DNA from: Ligula intestinalis
Lineage: Eukaryota; Platyhelminthes; Cestoda; Diphyllobothriidea; Diphyllobothriidae
Length of the DNA stretch: 64,000 nucleotides
Reading direction: 5' to 3'
Assembly (NCBI GenBank): GCA_036362985.1
Contig: JAYGXS010000001.1
Coordinates: forward strand, 49,895,595 to 49,959,594
In this document: positions 47,401 through 56,668 of the stretch, one piece after another
Layout of the letters: each line of letters opens with the position of its first letter
Position numbering within the stretch: position 1 is the first letter of the stretch
The notes under the pieces: model-generated
What the model saw: only the letters and a program-made list of their open reading frames with translations
What the model was told of the DNA's origin: nothing
Database searches by the model: none
Made by a program: the position numbers and the translations under genes

Positions 47401-50400
47401 AAGAAGAAGATGCGACAACTGGAACAAGAGTTTTATTTTCTTGACGTTCTCGATTCCGTCGGGAATCCTTAATCACAAGTAATGGTACGATGGTTTGATT
47501 ATTGCGCAGATAGGGCTAAAACATGCGCAGATTACACGGAATTTATATTTCGTAGTTCATTAATGAGTCAAACGCGAAGTATCAAGCCATCACCACAACA
47601 CTTAAAACTCACGCAGATAACCGCTACGAACTATTATTTACCGTGCAATCTGTGCGTGTTTCATCCCTATCAGCGCATGACTCAGACTTTCGTACCATTA
47701 CCTATGATGAAGGATTCCCGACGGAATCCGAAATGTCGGGAAAATACAAATCTCGTTCCAGTGGTCACATCTTCTTCTCCTGGAACTCGCATATTCACTT
47801 CTATTGGCAAAACTTAAAAGAATGTCACTCGAGAGCAGCAAATGTGGTATTCTGCCGCAAAGGCTGGAGCAGCTATCTTTGAGGCCGATTGAATAGCCGC
47901 TGCCAGGTCAAAGAAAGATTCATAAGACTCAAGTTTTACGGACAAAATACGCAAGCACTCGTCCCCTCCCAGTACTGTCAACGGAAATTACAGGCACAGA
48001 TCGGCCTCGCTGGTCATCTGGGGACCCACTGTATTGTTAACACGAGCAAATTTATCTCATCTCATAACCCACCTTCACTATCCCCACAACTATCATCATC
48101 CATTGGGTTACTCCTACCGTCCCACGAGACATCCCCATTGCTCCTGGATGATTCTATTCAAGCCTGTTTCTATTGCGACTGCACATTTGTCTCACTGCGC
48201 CGGTGTGCTATCGCTGGAAGCCCCAACGTGCACCCTTCGTTACCGCTTCGCCCACTCACATTACCCAGGATTATTTGGCTATTGAATGAACTTATTCAAC
48301 CATGCGCGCGTCTGTGAAAGTGTGATGAAAATTCACAGGCCAGCCTTCATCATCACGTCATCCTACTTACTCCTCACACACCTATAACTCCACTCTACAA
48401 CGCGCATACATTTTCTCCACGTAACATCATACAACACAAGCATGTGCTATGGTGGGTGAAATTTCGCGTGTTAGTACATCTTCAACTCATTAACGTGAAA
48501 AGCATCCCCTTGGCGTAGCCTAGTATATACTGTGGTGACCAGGTCGTGTGTGATACACGTGGACGGGTTGTCTAGCTATGTCAACCACTGCAGTCAGTTG
48601 CATAAACTGGTTGACAGGCTTGAAAGAATGTGAGACCATCCCCACGGCAAGTTAGCGCATCCCTCACTATAATAAATCAAACGTACCGAAATCTACCAGG
48701 ACTGCTAAAAGTCGGGGCTGCGGAGAGGTTGCCAATTGGCCGGATAACTTGGTTCTCATGATCTCTAGTATGTGTATGTGAATTGACTGATAGTCGGGTT
48801 CAGTGTCTCATTTGTATGGCCTTTACGGCATCCTGATGGATGTGAGGTCTGAGTCGCTCTTATTGTAACCCAGTATGTGTGGTGGTGGGCACCCGGTCAG
48901 GCCTGGCAAAGGAAGAGAGGCTTCCACCTCCGGTCGTCTTAACATTATCGTGCAGTCTGAGCAAACTGCGTGAAAGGGGACCGAGTTCGGCAAATACGAT
49001 AAAAGCCAACGGTGCTGCGCTCACTCCGCATGGCACGCGGTGGGCGTCACCGTTTGCATCGGTCAGTATGAGTTTTGTTTCATACCGTTGTCCATTTTTT
49101 CTGATTGTGTTTACATTATCCTCTTTTGAACACACTCTTTTGAGTGGGTCTCACCGCCAGAGTTAGGTTAATATGCAGCTTCCCGAAGTTTCCAAACCTG
49201 ATTCAAAACTGAGTCGGCACCGCATATCGCTTGTATCTTCTACTTGTTTTTTTGCCCGTTTCTTGTCGACCAAGGAGTCTGCCTGTGGCTTGTCGAAGCT
49301 TTATACTGTAGCCTTTAAGGCGGTGCCCTGTAGAAAATATGGTTCTATAGTTATCACCTTATGCATACCTTAAAATTCCTCTTTTCTCCCTACTCAGTAT
49401 CATGAAATTTGTGTCCGGCCTACGATCGGACCGTTTTTTTCTTCCATCGGTGAGTTTTTTGAAGTCTGTTGCCTTTATGTCCACCTGTCCAGTGGTCTAG
49501 TGGCAAATCTGCGTAAGATGCGCTCCTACTTGGCTCGCCTCATCTCCGGCGCGCCAGCTGTTACCAATTCATCTTGTGGTCAACAGCCTCTCCTTCCACT
49601 TACTTTCTCGCCCGTCTGCGAAAGCCCGAAGTCTCCGTCACGTCGCCTTTCCATCTCCTTCTCCAAGACCCGTTCTGCTGCGGGCGGCACCAGCCTGCTC
49701 GTTGTGGCCTTTATGATCCTCGCGTGGGCCACCATTATACCTCTACCTGATTTAGAAACCTCTGGCAGATCGCTTAGTAATCCGGTTGCTTCAGCGGCCG
49801 GCAGTGTTGCCCCATCAGTCAGTCCTGTGGCTTTATTTTCAGGTAATCCCTTTTATCTCCTATCAAAGCTCATTATACCGTTACTTGTACACTTTTTTGT
49901 GCTGATAAAACATTTTGTCCCTGAAATGTTTGCTGAATCACGGAGGTTTGACGCTATTACTTGTCGTCTGACTACTTTCTGTGGAGATAGGACATCCAGT
50001 GGCTGGAAGTTTATCTCCTAAATCGATACTCATTAAGACGAAATCTGTTATGCGTTTGCTGTCATCCATCCAATAACTCTCCCCGATCGAATCTTCAAAT
50101 CAGAGAGGAGTGCATTGGCCTATTATGCAGTGTATATAATGTGATAAAGGAATACACAGAGTTGTCCAAGGTCGGACTGAAATTGAGTGGCTAACATGTC
50201 GGCTAGATTTCGGACCGGTTGAATGAACTACCAATCCTTTCCGGCGCAGGCAGGACATTAGCACGCGCACGGCGTGTGAAGGAGTCGGTCAGGACGGACT
50301 CTGGCCTATTGAGCACCTGGTTGCCGCTAGCAGAAGATTTTTGCAGTTGCATAATGGCGTCAAATATTAGGAATATTCAGCTTCCTTCTAGACTGGGTGA

Positions 50401-53400
50401 ATAGGAATATTTCTGGTAGTGAATAATCCAAAACCAACTAGGAACAGATTTTGGATCTTCCATTGTACTTTTAAGGTGTTTTCGCATCAGGCCCATTCTT
50501 TTCAAGTTCGAAATTCCTATACTTATGACCTTATTGGTTCGTCTTAAAGTTTCGGCTTCGTCATCAGTTTTAAATTGAGTTTGTTGAAGCGACCGCAAGG
50601 TTACCCGCAGTCGTAGCCATTAGAGATCGATTGGTCCCAGAATCTGCATGTTTTGGCAACGTTTCCTTGTCTGGATCATCTGCATCTGCACAAAAGTGTT
50701 GTCAGCGGTGAACTTGTTCACGCCACACCACACCAGGTCGAATGGCCGAACCAATTGCAGGCAGCGGACGAATAAAAAGTCGACTAGTATTAAACGGGGT
50801 CATCTGACCATCTAAAATCTATCGAAGCTCTTTTGATTTCCTGATATTTTGCTATCTGTTTAGCACTAATATTCCATAGAGGATCTGTATTGTTTCTACT
50901 CTTTGTATTGCTCTCCTGCTATTTCTTCCCAACCCCATATAGACCCCCTGTAAAAGCTTATCCGGCACTATACCTTTAATCGGGTTCTCAGGGCATCCAA
51001 AAGTGAGGGATTTTGGCTTACGGCCTGTTGCGAAATAAGTTGTCGCAGACCATTCAGTAGTAATGTGTTATAACTTTGTGCGTTCCTGTGTCACCACCGG
51101 TTATGTCCCCCAGTTACTTGTTAGGAAAGGAAGGCAGAACAGGATAGCATATAGTACTTTACTGTCAGTTCTACGAGTACATCAGCTCTGTTTCCTGTGT
51201 TTCCAGCAGCTTGTCTTCTGTCGTCGTCTCGGCCAACAGCGTTTCGTGTCTCTAGCAGCCGTTTACTGGGTCGTTAACAGCAAAATATCGGGTCGTCGGC
51301 AGCGTATCCGGCAACAATGTGCCGCTTTCAGCGATGGCAGCATATTTAAGGGCCAGTAGTCATTGTTCCCGATTGGCTCTCCACGAGTGACCTCTACAGG
51401 CAGCCGTCGTGCCTCTAGCCACCATGACCTTAGGTGACCGGTAGCGCCCTCGGTGACGCACGCCCTTGCATGCGTCTTTTCGTAGCCCTTGTCATGCGTG
51501 ACCTCAGAACCTGGTCAGCGGTGGTCTCGCGTGTTCTCTCTTTGTTATCCTGCCTCGAGGACGGCGCGAGTGTTAGGCCCTCCTAAAATAATGCTTACAT
51601 GCGCGGCCAGCCATAAATCTGGCAAACTGCCTGTCCATAATAGATCATATACCACAATGGCAGACCTATACAGCGACTATAGTAGAGCACTCTCATGGAT
51701 CACGTCATAGGACTTATTCATCCCGTTTTGCCTGCCTTGGAGTTCTCTCCCTCTCTGGAGTCACGCTATCGGCCACACAGGGGCTAGTATTATAGGAAGC
51801 ATCACATTACCGACCAAAGCAAGGGACACTATAATGATTATTTCGATCCTCGAGTGTAAATGCTGGGTTTGGGTATGCCTGACTAATGACGGCCAGTAAT
51901 CCAGAAATTGTCATTCCAATCTTCCTTGTCTTTGTCAGTAATGGTAACTTATGCTAGCCTTCCTGTTGTCGGAAGGGTGTACGGAGACGTCCAGCTTCGA
52001 ATCCAGGCAGTGGAGGAAACCATATTCTCACCAAGACATCCCAGGTAGCCTTGAAATATTGGACGACCAGATGCTTATAGTTCATTCGCCCCCTTACATT
52101 TTGCGCGATAATGAAACGAATGGTATTAAGTCATCGCCCACCAAAGCAATAACAGTGGAGCTTTAATCTGCCTTGTCAATAAGATTTCCTATTTTTTACG
52201 GTTAGAAAATAAGTATTCGGACTTGATTCAGTGAGCTGTTTACCGTCTGCATTCTAGCCATTATACAACTGCCCGCTTTTGGAAACACCTTGTTAAAAAC
52301 GTGCTCAGTTGGTCATAAGTAACTCCGACTCAGGAGGTCATGCGTTTAAGCACCTTGATTTTGATATTTCCGTAGCTTACCTTTTTTGACTCTACCTAGG
52401 GCGGTCGAGGACCCTTTTAGGTAAGAGCGATCCGCACAGGCCTGCCAACCCGCCAGACCAGCCTCAACCAGACAAATTTGACAAAGTCCTAGACAGCTTT
52501 GTGGTGAGTTGCTCTGTCGTGCTGTATTTTGCAGTACTCATTATCACCTGCATCTTGCCATGTTTGTCTTCCTTTCTTGTTCACGCGCACATTCCCGTCT
52601 GCCGTCATTGGCTGTACGGAGAGCTTCAACAGTTGCTGTCTGAGGTAGATTAAATTCAACTGGTGCCATTTAGTATCTCATTGCTGTCGCGTTGCTGCCG
52701 TTGGCCTCGTATGCACCTTCGAGAATAAATCTGACTTGTACAAATTTGGCATGTACGAAAACGTATCCTCCAGCGAATATAATCACTATCATTGGCCTAT
52801 CGACGTCAGTCAAATGGGAAGAAAGCGAATAAACCACGACGTGGTTCCGTGTGTGTGACTTTCAGTCAAAGTCGTGCTCCTGTTGACAGAATTTTTTAGG
52901 TGAGAGTACCAACTGGGGCCGCAGAAGGATTCTTATGTATTATAACCACCTACTTGCAAATGTTAAGTAGGGTGAATTCAACAATATTCCTACTTCTGTA
53001 TTCGTTCACCTTTATTCCAGTTGGAGTTGGTGGTACTACTAGAAAATGTACCTCAGGGCACACTCGTACTGCATGCACGTGCTCGCCTTTGGTCAGTTTA
53101 GGGGTTAGCGATGATATTAAAGCGTACTTCAGTGTCCCCGCCCGAGGTTTTAGTACGCGCCCCAACTTACCCTCGTTCAGTTATTTTACAGAGTTGTTGC
53201 GAACTTATTTGTTCCCTAACATGCCCCACCCGTCCTCTCCCCTTAAATCAGGAGCCCGTAAGAAGGGGGCGCGGCCCCACGGGGTACTCCTACCGTTTTC
53301 ACATTAGATTGAAACATTTGTTGTCACCACGCATTAATGCAGTGCCTGGTTTAGCGATTCCCTAACTTTGGCTATGCTACTCTCGCCTGTTTGCATATTA

Positions 53401-53861
53401 TACAGGTTTTAATACAAGTGACTCTTTGCTTAAGCAAACGCAGGCTCTTTTACAGCTCTCATATCAGGCTTAAGAGTTTGAATTTCTTCCGCGTGTTGTC
53501 ATTAGTTTGTGGAATGGTGTGGTGGTCCACAGTGTGTGAGCTTGCGCCCTCTCCTATATCCAGACAAACATTTTTATTGCAACGATCTGACGAACGGCCT
53601 AGACAACGCCTACCAAGATTCTGTTAGACGGAGCGGAGAGGAGCAAAAGGGGTACTTTAAAGACCTGAATCATTGATTCTATCTACAAGACCCCTCGTTT
53701 ACACTTTGCTATTTCTTAACCTTGTTCTCTTTTGATTTTAGAGCCAGAAGCGGATTTCTTCGAATCCACTTTTTACGACCGACTGGCCAGATGAACCTTC
53801 AGAGTCATTGCCAGTCCAACGCGGGGAAGTTATTGGATCCTCTGCACTGGAAGATCTCTGA
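38403..53861 (+). CDS. CREB3: CREB3/CREB3L-type membrane-anchored bZIP transcription factor, seven exons
   Basis: Predicted coding join: 38403-38456, 38495-38693, 44426-44922, 45844-46106, 49493-49842, 52421-52503, 53742-53861 (521 aa). All junctions are GT-AG and agree in phase. Residues 1-250 are acidic and Ser-rich (for example DLFSFVLDN, LLDLAASDDFL, SSSESGIET), fitting an activation domain. Residues 251-350 match the CREB3 family closely: AEERRLL, then RAVRRKIRNKISAKASR with the bZIP N-x7-R signature (N294, R302), a leucine-zipper region and LVANLRKM. A hydrophobic helix at about 404-421 (SLLVVAFMILAWATIIP) is the membrane anchor, followed by a Pro-rich tail. CREB3 proteins sit in the ER and are cut by S1P and S2P in the Golgi to release the nuclear N-terminus. 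R430-S-L-S just after the helix could be an S1P site. Exons 1 and 6 are the least certain. Confidence 0.9.
38457..38494 (+). other. 38-nt micro-intron (CREB3-like intron 1)
   Basis: Begins GTAAGTTTTC and ends ATTTTGGCAG. Very short 5'-proximal introns of roughly this size are known from schistosome and other flatworm genes. Removal restores an open frame of phase 0 on both sides. An internal TTTTCAG would leave only a 12-nt intron and is implausible. Confidence 0.6.
38495..38693 (+). CDS. CREB3: CREB3-like exon 2
   Basis: Encodes an acidic, Pro/Ser-containing segment (FSEGISVLKDKFLIDDIEQ, then IPDDPEFLDFHHQEVVES, then SSPAPTPS). It ends AAAGATCTTG|GTAAGA in phase 1, which matches the phase of exon 3 5.7 kb downstream (G + AC = Asp). 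Confidence 0.7.
38985..39140. repeat. Diverged ~85 bp tandem duplication near the 3' end of LINE D
   Basis: AAAATATGTCACTATAAACAGTGATTAACATATATATG (38988 on) is followed about 85 bp later by AAAGTATGTTACTGTAAAATAGTGAGTAGCATATACAAATG, ending in a CGTTTTA-like word. It may be the tandem 3' end of the LINE or local slippage after insertion. Confidence 0.6.
39139..43430 (-). mobile_element. LINE D (CR1/Jockey-like), almost full length, inactivated, antisense in CREB3-like intron
   Basis: Minus strand. ORF1-like frames are at 43418-43008 (basic, with a coiled-coil-like MELSKTFSVMQKDMVCLKTELAELKSLL region) and 42874-42446 (ending SQCIVIQGMPESS, a typical LINE ORF1 RNA-binding motif). ORF2 starts near 42332. 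Its endonuclease has YTNAQSLLQKIDEL, but ITMTWL replaces ITETWL and GYFNAPLINW replaces GDFN, so two catalytic acids are lost; SDHVMI is kept. The RT region 40911-39989 has AKSPGPDKIPAKIL, NNYRPVSLASV, RDFKKAFDSVPHQRLLYK, SGVPQGSVHGPLLFLIY and an intact FADDIKL box. C-terminal frames are 39926-39609 and 39432-39139, ending FSQRVIGAWNGLPEEV. Frameshifts and stops separate these frames. Same family as B. Confidence 0.9.
44426..44922 (+). CDS. CREB3: CREB3-like exon 3 (acidic activation region)
   Basis: Acceptor CTTCTCTTCAG|AC, donor AAACCG|GTTTGT, phases 1 in and 0 out. The protein is rich in Asp, Glu and Ser, with repeated acidic-hydrophobic words and an AEEEGEEE run. Phase matches both neighbours. 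The frame stays open for 22 codons past the donor, so the donor is chosen from phase and from continuity with the bZIP exon. Confidence 0.8.
44923..45843 (+). other. CREB3-like intron 3
   Basis: 921 nt, GTTTGTTTGT to TTCACAAAG. Only shadow ORFs; no mobile element recognised. Confidence 0.7.
45844..46106 (+). CDS. CREB3: CREB3-like exon 4 (bZIP domain)
   Basis: Acceptor CACAAAG|GGT and donor AAGCG|GTAGGT, phases 0 in and 2 out. It encodes LSAEERRLLSRMG, LSRSDERVIRAVRRKIRNK, ISAKASRARRQEYLQTLE and the start of the zipper. This is the most conserved part of CREB3 proteins and the anchor of the whole gene model. Confidence 0.95.
46285..46450 (-). mobile_element. tRNA-derived SINE
   Basis: On the minus strand, GAGCTCGCGGGACAATAG is followed by a box-A-like TAGTTAGGGCG (46429-46419) and a clear box B, GCGAGTTCGAGCCCC (46395-46381), at the spacing of RNA polymerase III tRNA promoters. 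A non-tRNA body (GTGGTGCACCACTTGGGTGT onward) runs to about 46285. The anticodon arm is not intact, so it is a SINE rather than a tRNA gene. The 3' end is approximate. Confidence 0.7.
46825..46929. mobile_element. Pogo/Tc1-mariner-like MITE with perfect 21-bp TIRs
   Basis: A 101-bp element (46827-46927) starts CAGTAGTCGCCGGTTATTAAG and ends in its exact reverse complement, flanked by TA on both sides (46825-46826 and 46928-46929). TA target duplication and CAGT termini are the signature of pogo/Tigger-type Tc1/mariner elements. The interior repeats the word TTAxTAxGCCC three times and has no coding capacity, so it would have been mobilised in trans. Confidence 0.85.
47025..47170 (+). mobile_element. 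LINE ORF2 C-terminal fragment
   Basis: The plus frame encodes ECQRKRLFYGHVAIGSLRQG followed by GQKRRSIDTLKTPL. This matches the C-terminal block (FYGEL..G.R..GGQKKRYKDTLK) found at the end of many LINE reverse transcriptase polyproteins in flatworms. Only this tail remains. It lies in an intron of the CREB3-like gene, same orientation as the gene. Confidence 0.65.
47403..47785. repeat. Inverted-repeat (Penelope-type terminal) element with hammerhead-like hairpins
   Basis: The left arm (47403-47480: GATGCGACAACTGGAACAAG, GATTCCGTCGGGAATCC, AGTAATGGTA) returns in inverted form on the right (47697-47785: TACCATTACC, GATTCCCGACGGAATCC, CTCGTTCCAGTGGTCACATC), with about 215 bp between. Each arm contains a strong GGATTCC-loop-GGAATCC type hairpin. 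The right arm reads TGATGAA-hairpin-GAAATGTC in the plus sense. The related single copy is at 10057-10210. Confidence 0.6.
47704..47737 (+). ncRNA. Candidate hammerhead-like ribozyme core (degenerate)
   Basis: ATGATGAA is followed by a perfect 7-bp hairpin (GGATTCC, loop CGAC, GGAATCC) and then GAAATGTC. This is the order CUGAUGA - stem II - GAAA of hammerhead cores, with the first C replaced by A. Hammerheads are known in Penelope-like elements of animals. Stem I and stem III could not be convincingly drawn, so activity is doubtful. Confidence 0.35.
49493..49842 (+). CDS. CREB3: CREB3-like exon 5 (end of zipper, transmembrane helix)
   Basis: Acceptor CCTGTCCAG|TGG (phase 2 in) and donor TTTTCAG|GTAATC (phase 1 out). 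It encodes GLVANLRKMRSYLARL, completing the family block after the zipper, a Ser/Pro linker, and then the hydrophobic helix with double Pro at its end (IIPLP). It ends in a Ser/Ala/Val-rich luminal segment. Confidence 0.9.
49843..52420 (+). other. CREB3-like intron 5 (2.6 kb)
   Basis: GTAATCCCTT to GGACCCTTTTAG. No recognised element. A minus-strand CTGATGA-CGAAGCC-GAAAC word lies at 50567-50549, within a 73-codon minus frame of unknown nature. Confidence 0.6.
52421..52503 (+). CDS. CREB3: CREB3-like exon 6 (Pro-rich luminal segment)
   Basis: Acceptor ACCCTTTTAG|GTAAGA and donor TTTGTG|GTGAGT. Phase 1 in and 0 out, matching exon 5 and exon 7. Encodes KSDPHRPANPPDQPQPDKF. Alternative AGs nearby (52399, 52439) lead to stops. 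No homologue of this segment is recognised, so support is from splice signals and phase only. Confidence 0.6.
52504..53741 (+). other. CREB3-like intron 6
   Basis: 1238 nt, GTGAGTTGCT to TTTTGATTTTAG. A 135-codon plus frame at 52900-53307 has no recognised family and no support as an exon. Confidence 0.55.
53742..53861 (+). CDS. CREB3: CREB3-like terminal exon 7
   Basis: Acceptor TTTTGATTTTAG|AGC, open for 39 codons to TGA at 53859-53861. Encodes a hydrophilic acidic tail (FTTDWPDEPSESLPVQ, ending SALEDL). If exon 6 were skipped, the phase would instead give a 17-codon end (PEADFFES...), so both isoforms would be translatable. Confidence 0.65.
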   Translation, partial: SQKRISSNPLFTTDWPDEPSESLPVQRGEVIGSSALEDL

Positions 53862-56420
53862 TTTTTTCCTTCGTTTTTTTTATTTTGCCCACAACCGTGT
53901 TCTTTCAACTCGCGAATAATTTCACTTATCTGTCGTTTCTTCTTCCCCTGTTTCGTAATCGCGTTGATTTTTTTTAATATTGTCGCTTGAATATTTGAGA
54001 AAATATGACACTCATAGACGCACGGAATCTCAGTTATTACAGAAAACTGTTGTCAGTTTTCTATGTAGCTGTTGGGGAATTCTGTGACCGTGCATGCTGA
54101 TGAAATATTTTTATATCTCAGATCAGCCCTTTGGGTCGCAGTCCATGTGCTTGTTGTTCCTTTTCCTTCCTTGACTCGGTCCATAAATAGATTACTGGGA
54201 CTCATCTTTGGCTACGCATCTCAAAGTGTGCGCTCCATGTTTCGGGAATATACCAAAAAAATGTTGGACGTAAAGGTTTGACAGACAAGTAGTTTTATAA
54301 ACTGCTGTCCTTTGTAGGTATAGTTTGGTCAGAATTCGCTGAACGTACACATACATGAAGTTGGTTAGGTCTAGTGTAGCAAGCGTAAACGGGCCATTTA
54401 TTTTTTTGCCGAGCCATTAGTTAATTGAGTTAGATATTTCTGGCCAAATTCTAAGAGATACCCACGCCGCAGATGCATCTCGTTTACCAGGGCCATAAAT
54501 AGGCAGATATAGTTATTACATAGGGGGCTAGGCTCAAAGAATAGCCTACACACCGGGCCAACAATATGGTGTGTTGCTCTCATTTTCAGCCAAATGTTCT
54601 GCATAGCCTTGTTGCTGATTCGGCAGTATACGCGAATAGATGAACATGTTAGGCGGGTGCTGACGTGGGTGGCGGTGCCTCAACCGGTGGGTCAGCTTGT
54701 CGGCTGGGTGCGCTTAAAATGGTTTTTCAGTGTTGATGTTTCCGAGAAAGCGCGAGACAGAAAAGAGCTAAACAAGACAACTTACTGTACACTGATTAAC
54801 CCACTGTACCGTTGGCCCGGTCACGTATCCTCGTTAAATACCCGCAGACTATTCGGTTTGCGAAAAAATAGACGCGTCGAGGATGGAAAATGTTTGGAGT
54901 GAGGAGCACGAGGGAAATAAAGCGAAGAGAGCGAAGAGTCGGTGGTTTTTCACCGCAAGAGGCCCAACACATCTGGGCTCAACGTCGGCAGTACGCAGAG
55001 CCCGCTGCACCTCCAATGCAGTAAGATGAGCAGGCTTATCGCAAAGAAGTTAAGGCTAAGCCGGTTAAACCCTAACTACTGCGATCTTCCAGGCCCGGTT
55101 CCTTAGAAGATGATAGAGAAGTCTTTGAGAAGCAGAGTAGAAGGTTATATTCTGTACAGAACAAGTAGGAGAATAGTCAGTAGAAAGGTGGTTGACTCAG
55201 CCTGGCGTCGAGTTCGACCATCAGCACCGTGAGAGAGCACTGCAGCGTCGCGTCCGTCACGAGCCGAGGCTGAAGGCCGAGTAACTCCAACGTCAGTCGC
55301 TGAAGACTTGTCTGTCTGATGACCTTGATGGTGATTGGGGAACGCCAAGGACAGACACCAGTGGGGAAATCCCTGTCATGCACGACGGTTTCTGAGTGTG
55401 CGGCAAACAAAGGCAGACACAGTGCGTAGGAGTTTAGCTGGCGCGCGTAGCCACTGCACTTTCGCGACTTTTGGCAACGAAGCCAGCATGAGTCAGCGAG
55501 TTAGGCTCCTCCTAGAGCAGCACGTCTAGTCCTAAAACCGTGAAATGGTTGCAGGCCAAAACATAGTCTCTATACTTATTCCTTCCTCGGTAACGCAATT
55601 CACGCGATCTAACCGTAGCTGATACATGGAACTAGGGCAAGGCGCCATCCAACCAGGTAGTTGTCTAGACGTCCAGCTTCCGAAGCTTTGTTAAGTCATC
55701 TGCTCTCATACGTTCAACTTAACCTTTGGCTTTCCGTTGAGGGGTGCAGTCTCCAAATATACTCACACGCGCACTAATAGCGAAAAGGGGTCCGAGTGAT
55801 GTACACTCAAGGACCTCTGAATTTTGCCTGATTTCGAAAAATACGCGCAACTGCCCCTATCGGTGGAACAGCTGACCCATGCGAGATCGATACTGATAGG
55901 GGCGTCGACTCCGCACCTGACGAGTCAGCTTTTTTTAACAAGGTATTGGGGGTAAGATCTACCCGGTGAATCTGCAGAAAACGAAGGAAACCAAAAAGTG
56001 CAGCACGGCAGGAAGAATAAATATGACTTTGTGGGACTACCATTAGGTTCTCTTAGATGTGTCCAGGGGCCAAATTTGTGTCATCTTCTACTTCATTTAG
56101 CTTCCATTATGAGAAGGAGCACTCATTTAGTCGGACACGAAAGATGAGACGAAGTACAAATTAGTGAACGTTAAGTCAGCGGTGGACCTGAGTAAAAGGT
56201 CCGACCCGCATCGAACGTATAGCAGAATATTGCTTTCATCGGTCACAGAAATTGACCCTACGGGGAGGATGAAAGCAATATTATATCTGGACCTCGAATA
56301 TTCGCGCATATTCAAGTATAGCAGAATATACTCCGGTAAAGTCGAATTTGAGTAACCTCACTATTAAGACCAAACGCGCCAGGTAAGAGAAAGAACAACT
56401 TAGTTACTGAAGAAAGGAAA
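53862..56420. other. Intergenic stretch between the two convergent genes
   Basis: It includes the CREB3-like 3' UTR of unknown length; the nearest AATAAA is at 54916-54921. Plus 54594-54902 and minus 55807-56043 are the longest ORFs and show no recognised family. 54900-55550 is GC-rich and may be an unidentified repeat. Confidence 0.4.
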
Positions 56421-56421
56421 A

Positions 56422-56427
56422 TTTAAT
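56422..56427 (-). promoter_or_regulatory. Possible poly(A) signal (ATTAAA) of the Cwc21-like gene
   Basis: Minus-strand ATTAAA, the common variant of AATAAA, about 85 nt after the stop codon. No canonical AATAAA lies closer. Confidence 0.4.
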
Positions 56428-56511
56428 AAAGACAAATTAATAAGAGCTTTTCAGGTAGATTGTATGTACAACGCGTAAGCCGGCATGCATACTTTGAGTC
56501 TTAATCACAAC

Positions 56512-56668
56512 TCAGTCTCGCTTGCTTTTGGAGTGGTGGGAATGTTTCGACTTTGATTTCTTATGCTTCTTGTGCTCTTTTTCGCTCTTGTGTGCTTTGC
56601 GGGCCTTCTTTTTTGGTTTAGATTCTCCATCTGAATCGGAACCGGACTCGTCAGACGACTTGATATTT
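56512..56668 (-). CDS. CWC21: Cwc21-like exon 2 (Lys/Ser-rich tail)
   Basis: Acceptor TTTTGCCAG|AAATATC. Encodes SSDESGSDSDGES followed by a basic run with repeated KHKK and KSK words, and ends SKSKRD and TGA at 56514-56512. Phase joins directly to exon 1 (CA + A = Gln). Confidence 0.85.

Larger units (their letters stand above)
46107..49492 (+). other. CREB3-like intron 4 (3.4 kb), host of several small elements
   Basis: GTAGGTCTCA to CACCTGTCCAG. It contains a tRNA-derived SINE, a pogo-like MITE, a LINE C-terminal fragment and an inverted-repeat element with a hammerhead-like hairpin (see separate entries). The segment 47900-49480 has no recognised element. A later AG (GGTCTAG at 49500) would break the frame. 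Confidence 0.75.

Noticed and set aside
48860..49166. Overlapping 91- and 95-codon ORFs on both strands in CREB3-like intron 4
   Set aside because: Neither has a recognised motif or a phase-compatible splice partner; the CREB3 reading frame skips this region.
51480..51720. GC-rich stretch beginning TGTTAGGCCC, considered as a solo LTR
   Set aside because: No matching CA end or target duplication could be identified.
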